Assembly: GCF_030159995.1 (NCBI RefSeq)
Contig: NZ_BSNM01000016.1
Location: 1 to 64,000, forward strand
Source of the DNA: Litoribrevibacter albus
GTDB lineage: Bacteria; Pseudomonadota; Gammaproteobacteria; Pseudomonadales; Litoribrevibacteraceae
Direction: 5' to 3'
Length of the DNA stretch: 64,000 nt
The stretch's first letter is position 1. Each line of letters begins with the position of its first letter. Below the pieces are notes generated by a model that saw only the letters and a program-made list of their open reading frames with translations, did no database searches and was not told where the DNA came from. Position numbers and translations under genes: made by a program. This document shows positions 8,687 through 18,076 of the stretch, piece by piece.

Positions 8687-9852
8687 TAGTCACCAAAGAG
8701 TCCAATGAAGAACAACTTGATTGCATCCCATAATCTGGCGAAGAAGCCTGCCTCTTCAACCGGCTTAAGAGCAACCAAGGGTTTCTCGACTAGAGTTTCA
8801 CCGTTAAGATCGATCTTCAAAAGACCAAGCTCCTGACCTTGCTGTATTGGAGCTTCAATGATGGTATCGACCTCTAAATTTGCTTTTACTTCTTTACGGC
8901 TACCACGAGGTACGGTAATCACAATATCATCAATGATCCCTAAAGAAACTTGGTCTTGAACACCTTTCCAGATGCGATTTCTGGTCAGTTCAGCACCGGC
9001 TTCATACAACGACAGGGTTTCAAAGTATCTGAATCCGTAGTTCAAAAGCTTTTGGGTTTCTCTTGCTCTGGCCTCTTCACTTCGAGTACCCAACACGACA
9101 GAAATCAAACGCATCCCATCTTTTTCAGCAGACGCCACTAAACAATAACCCGCTTCATTAGTGTGTCCGGTTTTCAAACCATCAACAGTAGAATCTCGCC
9201 ACAACAAACGGTTTCGGTTTGGCTGCTCAATTCCGTTGTACTTAAAAACTTTCTCAGAATAGATTCCGTAAAAATCTGGGTGATCAACAATGGTATGTTC
9301 CGCCAAAATTGCCAAATCACGAGCAGACGCATAGTGTTCTTCATGCGGCAATCCGGTTGCATTCATGAAATGAGTGTTCGACATTCCCAACTCTGAAACA
9401 TACTGATTCATCAAATCGGCAAAGCCCGCTTCAGAACCGGCAACATGTTCAGCCATAGCCACGCTGGCATCATTACCCGATTGAATAATGATTCCTCTCA
9501 GTAAATCTTCGACTTTTACTTTCTTACCAACTTCAATGAACATACGAGAGCCAGGCATCCGCCATGCTTTCTCACTCACCAACACTTCATCATCCAGCGA
9601 AATATTGCCACGTTGAATTTCTTCTACCGCAATATAGCTGGTCATCATCTTAGTTAGACTGGCAGGCGGTACTCGTTCATCAGGGTTATTTTCAACAAGC
9701 ACTTTGCCACTGTTTGCATCCAGCAAAATATATGCGGACGCTGCCAACTGTGGTGAAGCCGGAATCAAGGTCGCAGCCAGAGACAGACTTGAAAGACAGA
9801 AGAGAAGAAAAGAAATTAGGATATTAAAAGGTTTCGCTTTCATAGCACTCAT
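8686..9852 (-). CDS. dacA: D-alanyl-D-alanine carboxypeptidase (PBP5/6 type)
   Basis: Removes terminal D-Ala from peptidoglycan pentapeptides at the periplasmic membrane face. It has a signal peptide (about 1-26), the active-site S65-x-x-K68 in ASLTK, S125-G-N127, and K227-T-G229. The beta-rich PBP5 C-terminal domain ends in the amphipathic membrane anchor FFARLWDAIKLFFIGLFGD. At 388 aa it has usual length. A second ATG three codons in is possible. It sits in the elongation-complex block next to rlpA, mltB, rodA and mrdA. Confidence 0.97.
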   Translation of the reverse strand: MSAMKAKPFNILISFLLFCLSSLSLAATLIPASPQLAASAYILLDANSGKVLVENNPDERVPPASLTKMMTSYIAVEEIQRGNISLDDEVLVSEKAWRMPGSRMFIEVGKKVKVEDLLRGIIIQSGNDASVAMAEHVAGSEAGFADLMNQYVSELGMSNTHFMNATGLPHEEHYASARDLAILAEHTIVDHPDFYGIYSEKVFKYNGIEQPNRNRLLWRDSTVDGLKTGHTNEAGYCLVASAEKDGMRLISVVLGTRSEEARARETQKLLNYGFRYFETLSLYEAGAELTRNRIWKGVQDQVSLGIIDDIVITVPRGSRKEVKANLEVDTIIEAPIQQGQELGLLKIDLNGETLVEKPLVALKPVEEAGFFARLWDAIKLFFIGLFGD

Positions 9853-9904
9853 TTTTTGGTGGAAAGTTTAAAGATAAAAACAAGAATCAGAATATCAGAG
9901 GACA

Positions 9905-10648
9905 TCAGATTCTATCAAATACCACGAGGGGTTTTAAAATGCCATTGGACTTTGCCAAGGAGATCATATCTTGGGCTTCTTTCAAAGTTTTTAAAGGTCC
10001 AATTTGTACTTTAAAAACGCCAGATTCAGGCTTTATTCTGAAAGAACTATTAGCCCATTGCTCAGATTTTTGACGAAATCGCTTCGCATTATCGAGACTT
10101 CCAAACGCGCCGATCTGCACATACCGACTAGGTTCAGCCATGTCGATTGATTCAACCACAACATGTGCTGTTCCTTTGTTGTGATAGCCTAGTTTGGCTG
10201 CAGCCGCATAAGACAAATCGATGATTCGTCCCTCATGAAACGGCCCCCGATCATTAACCCTAACCACAACCGAGCGACCATTATCAGTATTAGTCACTCT
10301 AACGTAGGAAGGAATCGGCAATGTTTTATGGGCTGCGGACATACCGTACATATCATAGGTTTCACCATTTGACGTCAAGTGACCATGAAACTTATGCCCA
10401 TACCAGGACGCAATACCTTCTTCCCGATAACCATTAGATGATGGCAATACATTATAGGTTTCACCACGTACTCGATACGTCTTATTACCGCCAGAACTGT
10501 ACGGCTCCCACTTAGGAACAGCATCCGGCACTTGCGACACATCCACATCAACAGAAGGGCCGTAGTCTTGCTCAACATGATACCGGGACGGTGTGGTACA
10601 CCCTACCAGATAAAGAGCAATAAAACAGAACGAAACTAATCTAACCAA
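9905..10648 (-). CDS. rlpA: RlpA septal lytic transglycosylase lipoprotein
   Basis: Outer-membrane lipoprotein that cleaves denuded glycan strands at the septum. The lipobox LVGC puts lipidation at C17. The double-psi beta-barrel follows (GIASWYGHKFHG ... VVVRVNDRGPFHEGRIIDLS), with the catalytic His in KFHG and Asp in NDRGP. A C-terminal SPOR domain (RYVQIGAFGS ... FKVQIGPL) binds denuded glycans. It is 247 aa and lies 2 bp from mltB, so the two are surely co-transcribed. Confidence 0.96.
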   Translation of the reverse strand: MVRLVSFCFIALYLVGCTTPSRYHVEQDYGPSVDVDVSQVPDAVPKWEPYSSGGNKTYRVRGETYNVLPSSNGYREEGIASWYGHKFHGHLTSNGETYDMYGMSAAHKTLPIPSYVRVTNTDNGRSVVVRVNDRGPFHEGRIIDLSYAAAAKLGYHNKGTAHVVVESIDMAEPSRYVQIGAFGSLDNAKRFRQKSEQWANSSFRIKPESGVFKVQIGPLKTLKEAQDMISLAKSNGILKPLVVFDRI

Positions 10649-10650
10649 CG

Positions 10651-11658
10651 TTATGACTCTTTCTTATCCTTGGAATTACGCTTACGTTCAATCTCATCGC
10701 CTAGCTGAATCACCGACATTGCGTACAAACGACTGTGATTGTAACGGGTAATCGCATAAAAATTGTTAAATCCAAGCCAAAACTCAGCCCCTAAACGTCC
10801 TTGGTACTTAAACAAGGCCGCTTTTTCCTGATCAGGTAAGCTAGCGTCGGTCGCTGGAGTCACACCATACCCAACAAGCTCTTTTATTGTTTTAGTTGGT
10901 TCAAGTGACTCATTAGCAATTGACTGATAAGCATCACCAGAAACCCTGGCACGACTGGTAATCAGACCATTACGCACCCAACCGTGCTTTTGAATGTAGT
11001 TTGCAACACTACCTATGGCATCGACGGGATTCGCCCAAATATCCTTAGAATCATCGCCATCAAAATCGACAGCATAGGACAAATAACTGCTTGGAATAAA
11101 CTGACCGAAGCCCATTGCCCCCGCATATGACCCGCGAATTGTTAGTGGATCAAGCTTGTAATCACGACACATAATTAAAAAGGAAGTTAATTCACGACGA
11201 AATAGAGGACGTTTCGGGTAGTCAAAGGCCAAGGTCGACAAGGCATCAATAACACGATAACCGCCACCTTGTTTACCATACATAGTTTCAACCCCAATGA
11301 TAGAAACTATGTACTTGGCTGGGACGCCATACTCGGCTTCCGCACGTTTAAGCGTTTCTTCGTTGTTCTTCCAGAAAGTTACACCACGACCAATGCGAGT
11401 TTTATTCACAAACATAGGGCGATACTCTTCCCAGGTTTTGGTTCGCTCTGCGGGTCTGGAAATGGCATCCAAAATAGATTGTTTTTTCTTTGCTTTGCCA
11501 ATCAGGGTTTCTAACTCAGCACGTTCAAAGCCATGCTTTTCAACCATTTCATCAATAAACTTTACAAACTCCGGATGCTTACTGTAGTCACCAGCCCAGA
11601 CACTACCACCCCAGATCACTAACCAACACAAAACAACAATACGAAATAAACGATCCAT
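10651..11658 (-). CDS. mltB: Lytic murein transglycosylase B
   Basis: Family 3 lytic transglycosylase that cleaves MurNAc-GlcNAc bonds to 1,6-anhydro ends. The catalytic glutamate is E124 in IIGVETMYG. FGQFIPSSYLSYAVDFDGDD is the family's sugar-binding and Ca-site region. I start at the internal ATG 11658, because it begins a clean signal peptide (MDRLFRIVVLCWLVIWGGSVWA). The longer frame from 11700 adds 14 basic residues with no clear ribosome site. There is no lipobox, so it may be a soluble periplasmic form. The gene lies between rodA and rlpA, as in Pseudomonas. Confidence 0.93.
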   Translation of the reverse strand: MDRLFRIVVLCWLVIWGGSVWAGDYSKHPEFVKFIDEMVEKHGFERAELETLIGKAKKKQSILDAISRPAERTKTWEEYRPMFVNKTRIGRGVTFWKNNEETLKRAEAEYGVPAKYIVSIIGVETMYGKQGGGYRVIDALSTLAFDYPKRPLFRRELTSFLIMCRDYKLDPLTIRGSYAGAMGFGQFIPSSYLSYAVDFDGDDSKDIWANPVDAIGSVANYIQKHGWVRNGLITSRARVSGDAYQSIANESLEPTKTIKELVGYGVTPATDASLPDQEKAALFKYQGRLGAEFWLGFNNFYAITRYNHSRLYAMSVIQLGDEIERKRNSKDKKES

Positions 11659-11732
11659 CCTGGTTCTCTTTACCCTTACCAAACAATTAAACGAATACAC
11701 CCTGTGACCACTTATGATGAAATTCTATCCCT

Positions 11733-12872
11733 TTATTTCGTCAATAACTTTCTATGAGTATGAATTGACATAAGTACACCAAACCCCGCCATCAAGGTCA
11801 AAATAGACGTTCCACCATAACTTACCAAAGGTAACGGAACACCTACTACAGGGAGAATACCACTCACCATACCGATATTTACAAAGACATAAACGAAGAA
11901 CGTCAGCGTAATACTTCCCGCCAGCAAGCGACTGTACGAGTCCTGCGCCTTAACCGCAATGTATAAACCACGTAATACGATCAGCAAATACATAGACAAC
12001 AACGCCAGAACACCAAAGAAGCCAAACTCTTCGGCAAACACAGCAATAATAAAGTCGGTATGACTCTCAGGTAAGAAATCCAAATGACTCTGCGTACCGT
12101 TCAGCCAGCCTTTACCCCACAACCCGCCTGAACCGATAGCAATTTTTGACTGAATGATATTCCAGCCAGCACCCAACGGATCACTCTCAGGATCAAACAA
12201 GGTTAATACCCGTTGTTTTTGATAGTCGCGCATCACAAACTGCCAAAACGGGTAAATCAAGGCGGACACCAAACCGACAAAACCAAAGACAATTCGCCAT
12301 TTCAAACCAGCCAACAGCAAAATGAAAATACCAGAGGCAGCGATTAATAACGAGGTTCCCAAGTCCGGTTGTTTAGCAATCAACCCCACAGGCACAATAA
12401 TAATAACCAATGAAATAATCACGTGCTTAAAACTAGGCGGTAGTTTTCGACCAGAGAAGTACCACGCGACCATCATAGGCACAATCAATTTCATGATCTC
12501 TGAGGGCTGGAATCGAACAGACCCCAGACTTAACCAGCGCTGGGCCCCCTTCGCCCCGACACCCACTAGCAATACAGCAACCAACAAAGCAACACCAACA
12601 ACATAGAAATAGGGAGACCATCGCCGCATCGTTGAAATATCAAACTGGGCAATCACAAACATGACCAACACACCGAGTAACAATCGGACGATCTGTTTTT
12701 CTACATCCTGAATACTTCCACCACTGCCACTGTAGAGCACAAACAAACCGCCGCCACAGAGACAGAACAACAAGAAAAGCAGTTGCGTATCAATATGCAT
12801 TCTTAACCAAATACTCGGACGCCGGCTAAAATGAGCCGCCGCATCAGGAAGCGTACGAGAAAAATCTCTCAT
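11733..12872 (-). CDS. rodA: Rod-shape peptidoglycan glycosyltransferase RodA
   Basis: SEDS-family polytopic inner-membrane polymerase of the elongasome, partner of PBP2. It has about ten hydrophobic segments. Family motifs are KGAQRWL, FQPSEIMKL, KQPDLGTSLL, GWNIIQSKIAIGSGGLWGKG, LPESHTDFIIAV and a C-terminal VPLPLVSYGGTS. At 379 aa it is full length. Its start overlaps the stop of mrdA by one base, which couples the two subunits of one complex. Confidence 0.98.
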   Translation of the reverse strand: MRDFSRTLPDAAAHFSRRPSIWLRMHIDTQLLFLLFCLCGGGLFVLYSGSGGSIQDVEKQIVRLLLGVLVMFVIAQFDISTMRRWSPYFYVVGVALLVAVLLVGVGAKGAQRWLSLGSVRFQPSEIMKLIVPMMVAWYFSGRKLPPSFKHVIISLVIIIVPVGLIAKQPDLGTSLLIAASGIFILLLAGLKWRIVFGFVGLVSALIYPFWQFVMRDYQKQRVLTLFDPESDPLGAGWNIIQSKIAIGSGGLWGKGWLNGTQSHLDFLPESHTDFIIAVFAEEFGFFGVLALLSMYLLIVLRGLYIAVKAQDSYSRLLAGSITLTFFVYVFVNIGMVSGILPVVGVPLPLVSYGGTSILTLMAGFGVLMSIHTHRKLLTK

Positions 12873-14743
12873 CAGTTGGCTTCCTCCGTTAAGTATTCGC
12901 CCAGAATATGTGCATCAAACATTTTTCGAGCCACAGGTGCCGCCGCATGGCTACCACCACCGCCATTTTCCACAAGAACGGCTACGGCAATTTGAGGATC
13001 ATCAATCGGAGCAAAGCCCATAAACCACGCATGATCCCGGTGCCACTCTGAAATTTTAGACGCATCGTATTCCTCGTCTTGAGCAATACCTAACACCTGA
13101 GCTGTCCCTGTTTTCCCAGCCATTTTATATTTTGCCCCGCGACCGGAAGCTCGAGCCGTACCGCGCGAGCTGTGCATCACGTCTTTCATGGCTGCAAACA
13201 TTCGATCCCAATTCTCTGGATTTTTCAGAATGATATTTTTGGCTTCGGCCCCTTGAAGGTCCGACTGAATTTGATCCCTTACTTCATTTAGATCACTGTC
13301 CATAGTCAGACGAGGTCGCACCCATTTTCCTTTGTTTGCAAAAATGGCTGTCGCAGCTGCCAACTGCAAAGGCGTCACCAACATATAGCCCTGGCCCAGT
13401 CCCATATTCAGACTATCTCCTGGGAACCAAGGCAAACCTTTCGCGCCACGTTTCCATTGACGAGTCGGTAACAAGCCACGACGCGCCTCAGAAATATCTA
13501 GACTGGTTAAATCCCCAAATCCAAACTTGGCGAGAAAATCAGACATCCGATCAACACCCAAGCGGAATGCTAATTCATAGAAATAGGTATCACAGGATTG
13601 AACAACCGCGTAACGTAAATCGACTCTACCGTGGCCACCTCGTTTCCAGTCACGGTAAATGCGTTCATCATTCTTCAGCTGATACTGCCCATAATCCATG
13701 ATGCTAAAGTTCCAATCCACAACTCCGGACTCAACACCGGCTACGCCCAACATTGGTTTGATGGTGGAACCAGGCGGGTACTGCCCTTTTAGTGCTCGGT
13801 TAAACAACGGCTTCGCTTTGGAATCCCTTAATTCTCCGTAAGACTGGTGATCAATACCAAGCACAAACAGGTTCGGATCAAAACTTGGCTCACTCACCAA
13901 AGCCAAAATACCACCGGTTTTCGGCTCAATTGCCACCACAGCGCCACGACGTCCATCGAGCAGTTTGCTGGCCGTTTGCTGAAGTCGACTATCCAACGAC
14001 AGGCGTAAATTTTTTCCTGGTGTTGGCGGAACCCGTTCTATCACTTTTAAGACACGACCACGCGCATCGGCTTCTACTTTCTGAAGCCCCACCATGCCAT
14101 GCAACGAGCTCTCATAAAAACGTTCTACACCGAGCTTACCAATGTGATTGGTTGCCTGATAATTGGTGGCATCTACTTTCTTCAGTTCTTTCTCATTGAT
14201 ACGCGCCACATAACCCACCACATGTGCAAAAGGCGCACCCAGCGGATAAGAACGAACTAACTTGGCATCCACCGAAACGGCAGGATAACGATGCAGCTCT
14301 ACGGCCACCGTCGCAATTTCTTCTTCGGTTAATCGGTTCCGAATGGCCACAGGTTCAAGAGGACGACGTCGCTCTTTCAGTCGACGGTTAAACTTTTCGA
14401 CGTCCTTATCTGTAATTTTGATAATGTCCCGAAGCGACGCAATCAGCGCGTCTTTATCCTTCATTTTCTCGGGGATAATTCCCAAGCTGAAGTTAGGCGT
14501 ATTTTCGGCCAATAACACGCCGTTTCGATCGAAGATCAACCCTCGGGTGGGCGCAATCGGCTCAACCTGAACCCGGTTTTGTTCCGAAGCAATTTGATAT
14601 TTTTGAAATTCAACGACTTGCAGATGATACATCCGCAGTAATAACACAGAAATTAAGATCAGCACGACACAAATGGCAACGACAACGCGCCAGAAGAAAA
14701 TCGTCGAATACTTGGAATGATCGTGTAACGAGAGCCCTTCCAT
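12872..14743 (-). CDS. mrdA: Penicillin-binding protein 2
   Basis: Monofunctional transpeptidase of the elongation complex. It has one N-terminal membrane anchor (about residues 17-38), the dimerisation/pedestal domain (TRGLIFDRNGVLLAEN), and the transpeptidase domain with S326-x-x-K329 (GSTIK), S383-C-D and K544-T-G546 (KTGTAQ). It is 623 aa, in the family's normal range. It overlaps rodA by one base and lies 17 bp after rlmH, the conserved rlmH-mrdA-rodA order. Confidence 0.98.
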   Translation of the reverse strand: MEGLSLHDHSKYSTIFFWRVVVAICVVLILISVLLLRMYHLQVVEFQKYQIASEQNRVQVEPIAPTRGLIFDRNGVLLAENTPNFSLGIIPEKMKDKDALIASLRDIIKITDKDVEKFNRRLKERRRPLEPVAIRNRLTEEEIATVAVELHRYPAVSVDAKLVRSYPLGAPFAHVVGYVARINEKELKKVDATNYQATNHIGKLGVERFYESSLHGMVGLQKVEADARGRVLKVIERVPPTPGKNLRLSLDSRLQQTASKLLDGRRGAVVAIEPKTGGILALVSEPSFDPNLFVLGIDHQSYGELRDSKAKPLFNRALKGQYPPGSTIKPMLGVAGVESGVVDWNFSIMDYGQYQLKNDERIYRDWKRGGHGRVDLRYAVVQSCDTYFYELAFRLGVDRMSDFLAKFGFGDLTSLDISEARRGLLPTRQWKRGAKGLPWFPGDSLNMGLGQGYMLVTPLQLAAATAIFANKGKWVRPRLTMDSDLNEVRDQIQSDLQGAEAKNIILKNPENWDRMFAAMKDVMHSSRGTARASGRGAKYKMAGKTGTAQVLGIAQDEEYDASKISEWHRDHAWFMGFAPIDDPQIAVAVLVENGGGGSHAAAPVARKMFDAHILGEYLTEEAN

Positions 14744-14760
14744 AGACTTAATTCATATCC

Positions 14761-15234
14761 TTAACCGGCTCTGTGATAGGGATGATTACAAATGATCGAC
14801 CAGGCTCGATAGATTTGTTCTGAAACCAGCAATCGAACCATAGGATGAGGCAAAGTTAACGAAGATAAGGACCACTTCACGTCGGCTCTGGCAACACAGC
14901 GAGCATCCAGACCTTCCGGCCCACCCACCAGCAACGCAACATCACGCCCATTCATTCGCCAACCTTCCATTTGTTCAGATAATTGCTCAGTAGACCAAGA
15001 CTTACCCAATACCTCAAGCGCAACCACATAATCAGAAGGGGCAATCGCGGCCAGCATGGCATCGCCTTCTTTTTGCATAGCACGAGCGACATCGCGGCCT
15101 TTACCCCGCTGCCCCGGAGTAATCTCACATAATTCGAGACTCATATCCGAAGGCATACGACGTGCGTACTCGTCATAACCCTGTGTCACCCAGGAAGGCA
15201 TTTTTGTTCCAACAGCGATCAAACGTATTTTCAT
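14761..15234 (-). CDS. rlmH: 23S rRNA (pseudouridine1915-N3)-methyltransferase
   Basis: SPOUT-class methyltransferase modifying pseudouridine 1915 in helix 69 of 23S rRNA. It has [16 protein letters not shown] at the N-terminus, the SAM-binding VGGPEG loop, and the family's C-terminal [18 protein letters not shown] knot followed by HPYHR. At 157 aa it is complete. It lies between rsfS and mrdA as in most gammaproteobacteria. Confidence 0.97.
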   Translation of the reverse strand: MKIRLIAVGTKMPSWVTQGYDEYARRMPSDMSLELCEITPGQRGKGRDVARAMQKEGDAMLAAIAPSDYVVALEVLGKSWSTEQLSEQMEGWRMNGRDVALLVGGPEGLDARCVARADVKWSLSSLTLPHPMVRLLVSEQIYRAWSIICNHPYHRAG

Positions 15235-15350
15235 AGTGCGTGTATACAGTGCGTATAAATAATGATGTCTTCAAACAACAAGGCTGATCACGTCATTACC
15301 ATAAGCAATAACATTGATCAGCCAAGTAAACAGCCTGTCTAATAGTAATA

Positions 15351-15707
15351 TTAACCAGCAGGCTGCTCTTGATCGCGATTTGGAGCCAGCCCAGACCATA
15401 AACGCTCAAGGTCATAATGATCTCGGGCTGTTGGCATCATCACATGTACCACCACATCACCAAAATCAATCAACACCCATTCAGCCGCACGTTCACCCTC
15501 GGTACCTATTGGGTTTACGCCCTCTTTCTTCATTTCTTCCGCAACGTAATCTGCAATCGATTTCACATGACGGGAAGAGGTTCCAGAGGCAACGATCATA
15601 TAGTCTGTAACACTAGTTTGATCTTTTACATCCAAGCAAGTGATTTCATTTGCTTTCATGTCTTCAAGTAGATCAACAACTTTTTCTTTTAAACTCTGAG
15701 AGTCCAT
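15351..15707 (-). CDS. rsfS: Ribosomal silencing factor RsfS
   Basis: Binds uL14 on the large subunit and blocks 30S joining when nutrients are scarce. At 118 aa with the family signatures DVKDQTSVTDYMIVASGTSSRH and EWVLIDFGDVVVHVM, it is a standard member. proA is only 36 bp upstream. In Pseudomonas nadD lies between these two genes; it is absent here. A 116-bp gap with no clear terminator precedes rlmH. Confidence 0.96.
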   Translation of the reverse strand: MDSQSLKEKVVDLLEDMKANEITCLDVKDQTSVTDYMIVASGTSSRHVKSIADYVAEEMKKEGVNPIGTEGERAAEWVLIDFGDVVVHVMMPTARDHYDLERLWSGLAPNRDQEQPAG

Positions 15708-15743
15708 ATTTCACTTCAATTTTAAATGCTTTACAGCAATACA

Positions 15744-17000
15744 TTAACGACGGATATGACCGTCACCCAACACAACATATTTCTGAGAGGTCAATCCGTC
15801 CAACCCAACAGGTCCACGCGCATGAATCTTGTCAGTAGAGATACCAATCTCAGCACCTAACCCATACTCAAAGCCATCAGCGAATCGAGTAGAGGCATTG
15901 ACCATCACCGAACTGGAATCAACTTCGGTTATGAATTGACGACTCTTAGTATAGTTCTCTGTAATGATCGCATCCGTATGATGAGAGCCATACTTGTTGA
16001 TGTGATCAATGGCTTCAGCCATAGACTCCACCACTTTCACAGACAGAATGGGTGCAAGATACTCCGTCGACCAATCTTCTTCTGTTGCCGCTATAAAAGC
16101 CGGCGAGAAATCACAACACACAGAGCAACCGCGCAATTCAACGCCTGCTTCCTGATATGCTGAGATCAATTCTGGTAACACGTCCGCTACGCGTGTCTTG
16201 GCAACCAACAAGGTTTCCATAGTATTACAGGTACCATAGCGGTGCGTCTTGGCATTCACAGCAATATTCACAGCTTTGGTCAAATCGGCCTGGTCATCGA
16301 TATAGACATGACAGATACCGTCCAAATGCTTAATCACGGTCACTTTCGCATCACGACTGATGCGTTCAATCAGACCTTTACCACCACGAGGCACAATTAC
16401 ATCCACATATTCAGGCATAGTGATTAACTCGCCAACGGCCGCACGGTCAGTCGTTTCAACTACTTGCACAGCCGACTCAGGCAAACCTGCTTTTGCCAGA
16501 CCTTCGCGAATACACTTTGCAACCGCCTGATTGGATTCAATCGCTTCGGAACCACCACGCAAAATAGTGGCATTACCTGATTTCAAACACAGGCTCGCCG
16601 CTTCAACAGTCACATTAGGACGAGACTCATAAATGATCCCGATTACACCTAGTGGCACACGCATTTTTCCGATCTGAATGCCCGACGGGCGGTAAGCCAT
16701 GTCGGTAATTTCACCCACTGGGTCCTGAAGTGCTGCAACCTGACGCAAACCTTCAATCATGGTATCGATACGAGCATCTGTCAGTTCAAGACGATCAAGT
16801 AAGGCGGCGTCCAAACCATTCGACTTGCCACGCTCCAGATCTTTTTGATTTGCGGTCATTAATTCACTGCGAGATTGTTCTAGCGAATCAGCCATAGCTA
16901 ACAAGGCCTGATTCTTTTGATTGGTCGTTGCTGCTGCAATGACACGGGAAGCCGCACGGGCACTCTGCCCAAGCTCTTCCATATATGCTTTAATATCCAT
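15744..17000 (-). CDS. proA: Gamma-glutamyl phosphate reductase
   Basis: NADPH-dependent reduction of gamma-glutamyl phosphate to glutamate semialdehyde in proline synthesis. It belongs to the aldehyde-dehydrogenase superfamily. The catalytic cysteine lies in [12 protein letters not shown], and [27 protein letters not shown] and PRGGKGLI are further family motifs. At 418 aa it is full length. It is the first gene of the block that runs to lipA; a divergent promoter region of about 140 bp separates it from the degenerate-GGDEF pair. Confidence 0.98.
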   Translation of the reverse strand: MDIKAYMEELGQSARAASRVIAAATTNQKNQALLAMADSLEQSRSELMTANQKDLERGKSNGLDAALLDRLELTDARIDTMIEGLRQVAALQDPVGEITDMAYRPSGIQIGKMRVPLGVIGIIYESRPNVTVEAASLCLKSGNATILRGGSEAIESNQAVAKCIREGLAKAGLPESAVQVVETTDRAAVGELITMPEYVDVIVPRGGKGLIERISRDAKVTVIKHLDGICHVYIDDQADLTKAVNIAVNAKTHRYGTCNTMETLLVAKTRVADVLPELISAYQEAGVELRGCSVCCDFSPAFIAATEEDWSTEYLAPILSVKVVESMAEAIDHINKYGSHHTDAIITENYTKSRQFITEVDSSSVMVNASTRFADGFEYGLGAEIGISTDKIHARGPVGLDGLTSQKYVVLGDGHIRR

Positions 17001-17143
17001 TCAAAATCCGTAACTGAATACAATCTTCATCGATTTTTGATCAACTTTGACTAGCGATCATGGGGAAATACTTCCATTATAACGGTATTAGCAGTCAGAT
17101 TGTATGTTCAGTAGTCATAATCCTTTAAGCAGTAATTAAAATA

Positions 17144-18076
17144 ATGAAAACGCCCGGATTCGACACCCTTGTTTTTTCCAGCAGAAAGCTGGAAACCAGT
17201 ATCGCCATCGCCATTATTGTGGCGGTATTCTCTGTGATCGTTATGATCAGAGCAGACAACTTATTAAACACCCAATCTCTATTTCTGACCTTACCACTGA
17301 CCCTGGTGCTCATTTTACTCAGCTTCCAAACGCCGTCGAAAGGCCGTGAAGTCAGTGGCGTAGTGATCGTAGCCTCACTTTTCCTAATCACTGTAGTCTT
17401 ACCCTTTTTATTACGCTCGCAGCTTTCGCCCTGGATTTATTTAATTCCGATTCTGCTGATTAATTTTATGACCTTCCGGTTAAACCTGATTTCCATTGGC
17501 ATTTACTCAGCCCTGATCTTCACCATGATATATCTGATGCCAACACAGGAAAACGCTCTCCCGACCCTACTGACATTTATTATGGTGTGCGCGCTGTGTT
17601 TACTCATGGCGTTTTTAAAAGATCAGATGCTGCTGCGACTTGCAGCTCTGGACATTTTTAACAAAAAAACCGGGTGGCATTTACGCCAAGAACTGAAACC
17701 GGCACTCGACCGGGAAATTCAACGCGCCGAACGTGAAGGCAGCGGCCTCAGTTACAGTTTGATTGAATTCCCTACCCAGAAACATCAAACATTTTCCTGG
17801 GAACCAGTCATCGCCTTCATCCAGAAAAGCATTCGCCCTTTCGATCAGGTCTTTCATCACAGTCACCGAAAGATTGCCATCATCCATCCTTACGCAACAA
17901 AGGACGAAATAGCATCCCGCCTGGAACAAGCACAAAGCCAGCACCCAGACCTCCAATTCAAAGCAGGCGTGACCAGTCTTAATATCGGAGACACCAGCGC
18001 CGAGGTCATCAGCAAAGGACGAGCAGCGCTGCTTTGCTGCAAGGATAATCAGCAGGTGGTATGCCATGAAGCTTGA
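17144..18076 (+). CDS. Membrane protein with degenerate GGDEF-like domain (paralogue 1)
   Basis: 310 aa. About six hydrophobic helices span residues 20-175, and a cytoplasmic domain follows. The cytoplasmic part can be threaded on a diguanylate-cyclase fold: KKTGWHLRQELKPALDREIQRAERE matches the DxLTGLxNRRxF..E..RA region. SLIEFPTQK stands where the metal-binding DxDxFK strand should be, and FDQVFHHSHRKIAIIHP stands where D-x-x-x-RYGGDEF should be. All catalytic residues (GGDEF, metal Asp) are missing, so it cannot be an active cyclase as read. Its stop overlaps the start of the next gene by 11 bp. I infer a signalling or scaffold role. The GGDEF relationship is by eye and remote. Confidence 0.6.
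   Translation: MKTPGFDTLVFSSRKLETSIAIAIIVAVFSVIVMIRADNLLNTQSLFLTLPLTLVLILLSFQTPSKGREVSGVVIVASLFLITVVLPFLLRSQLSPWIYLIPILLINFMTFRLNLISIGIYSALIFTMIYLMPTQENALPTLLTFIMVCALCLLMAFLKDQMLLRLAALDIFNKKTGWHLRQELKPALDREIQRAEREGSGLSYSLIEFPTQKHQTFSWEPVIAFIQKSIRPFDQVFHHSHRKIAIIHPYATKDEIASRLEQAQSQHPDLQFKAGVTSLNIGDTSAEVISKGRAALLCCKDNQQVVCHEA

Noticed and set aside
17144-18076. Active diguanylate cyclase
   Set aside because: The GGDEF loop and metal-binding aspartates are absent in the translated sequence.
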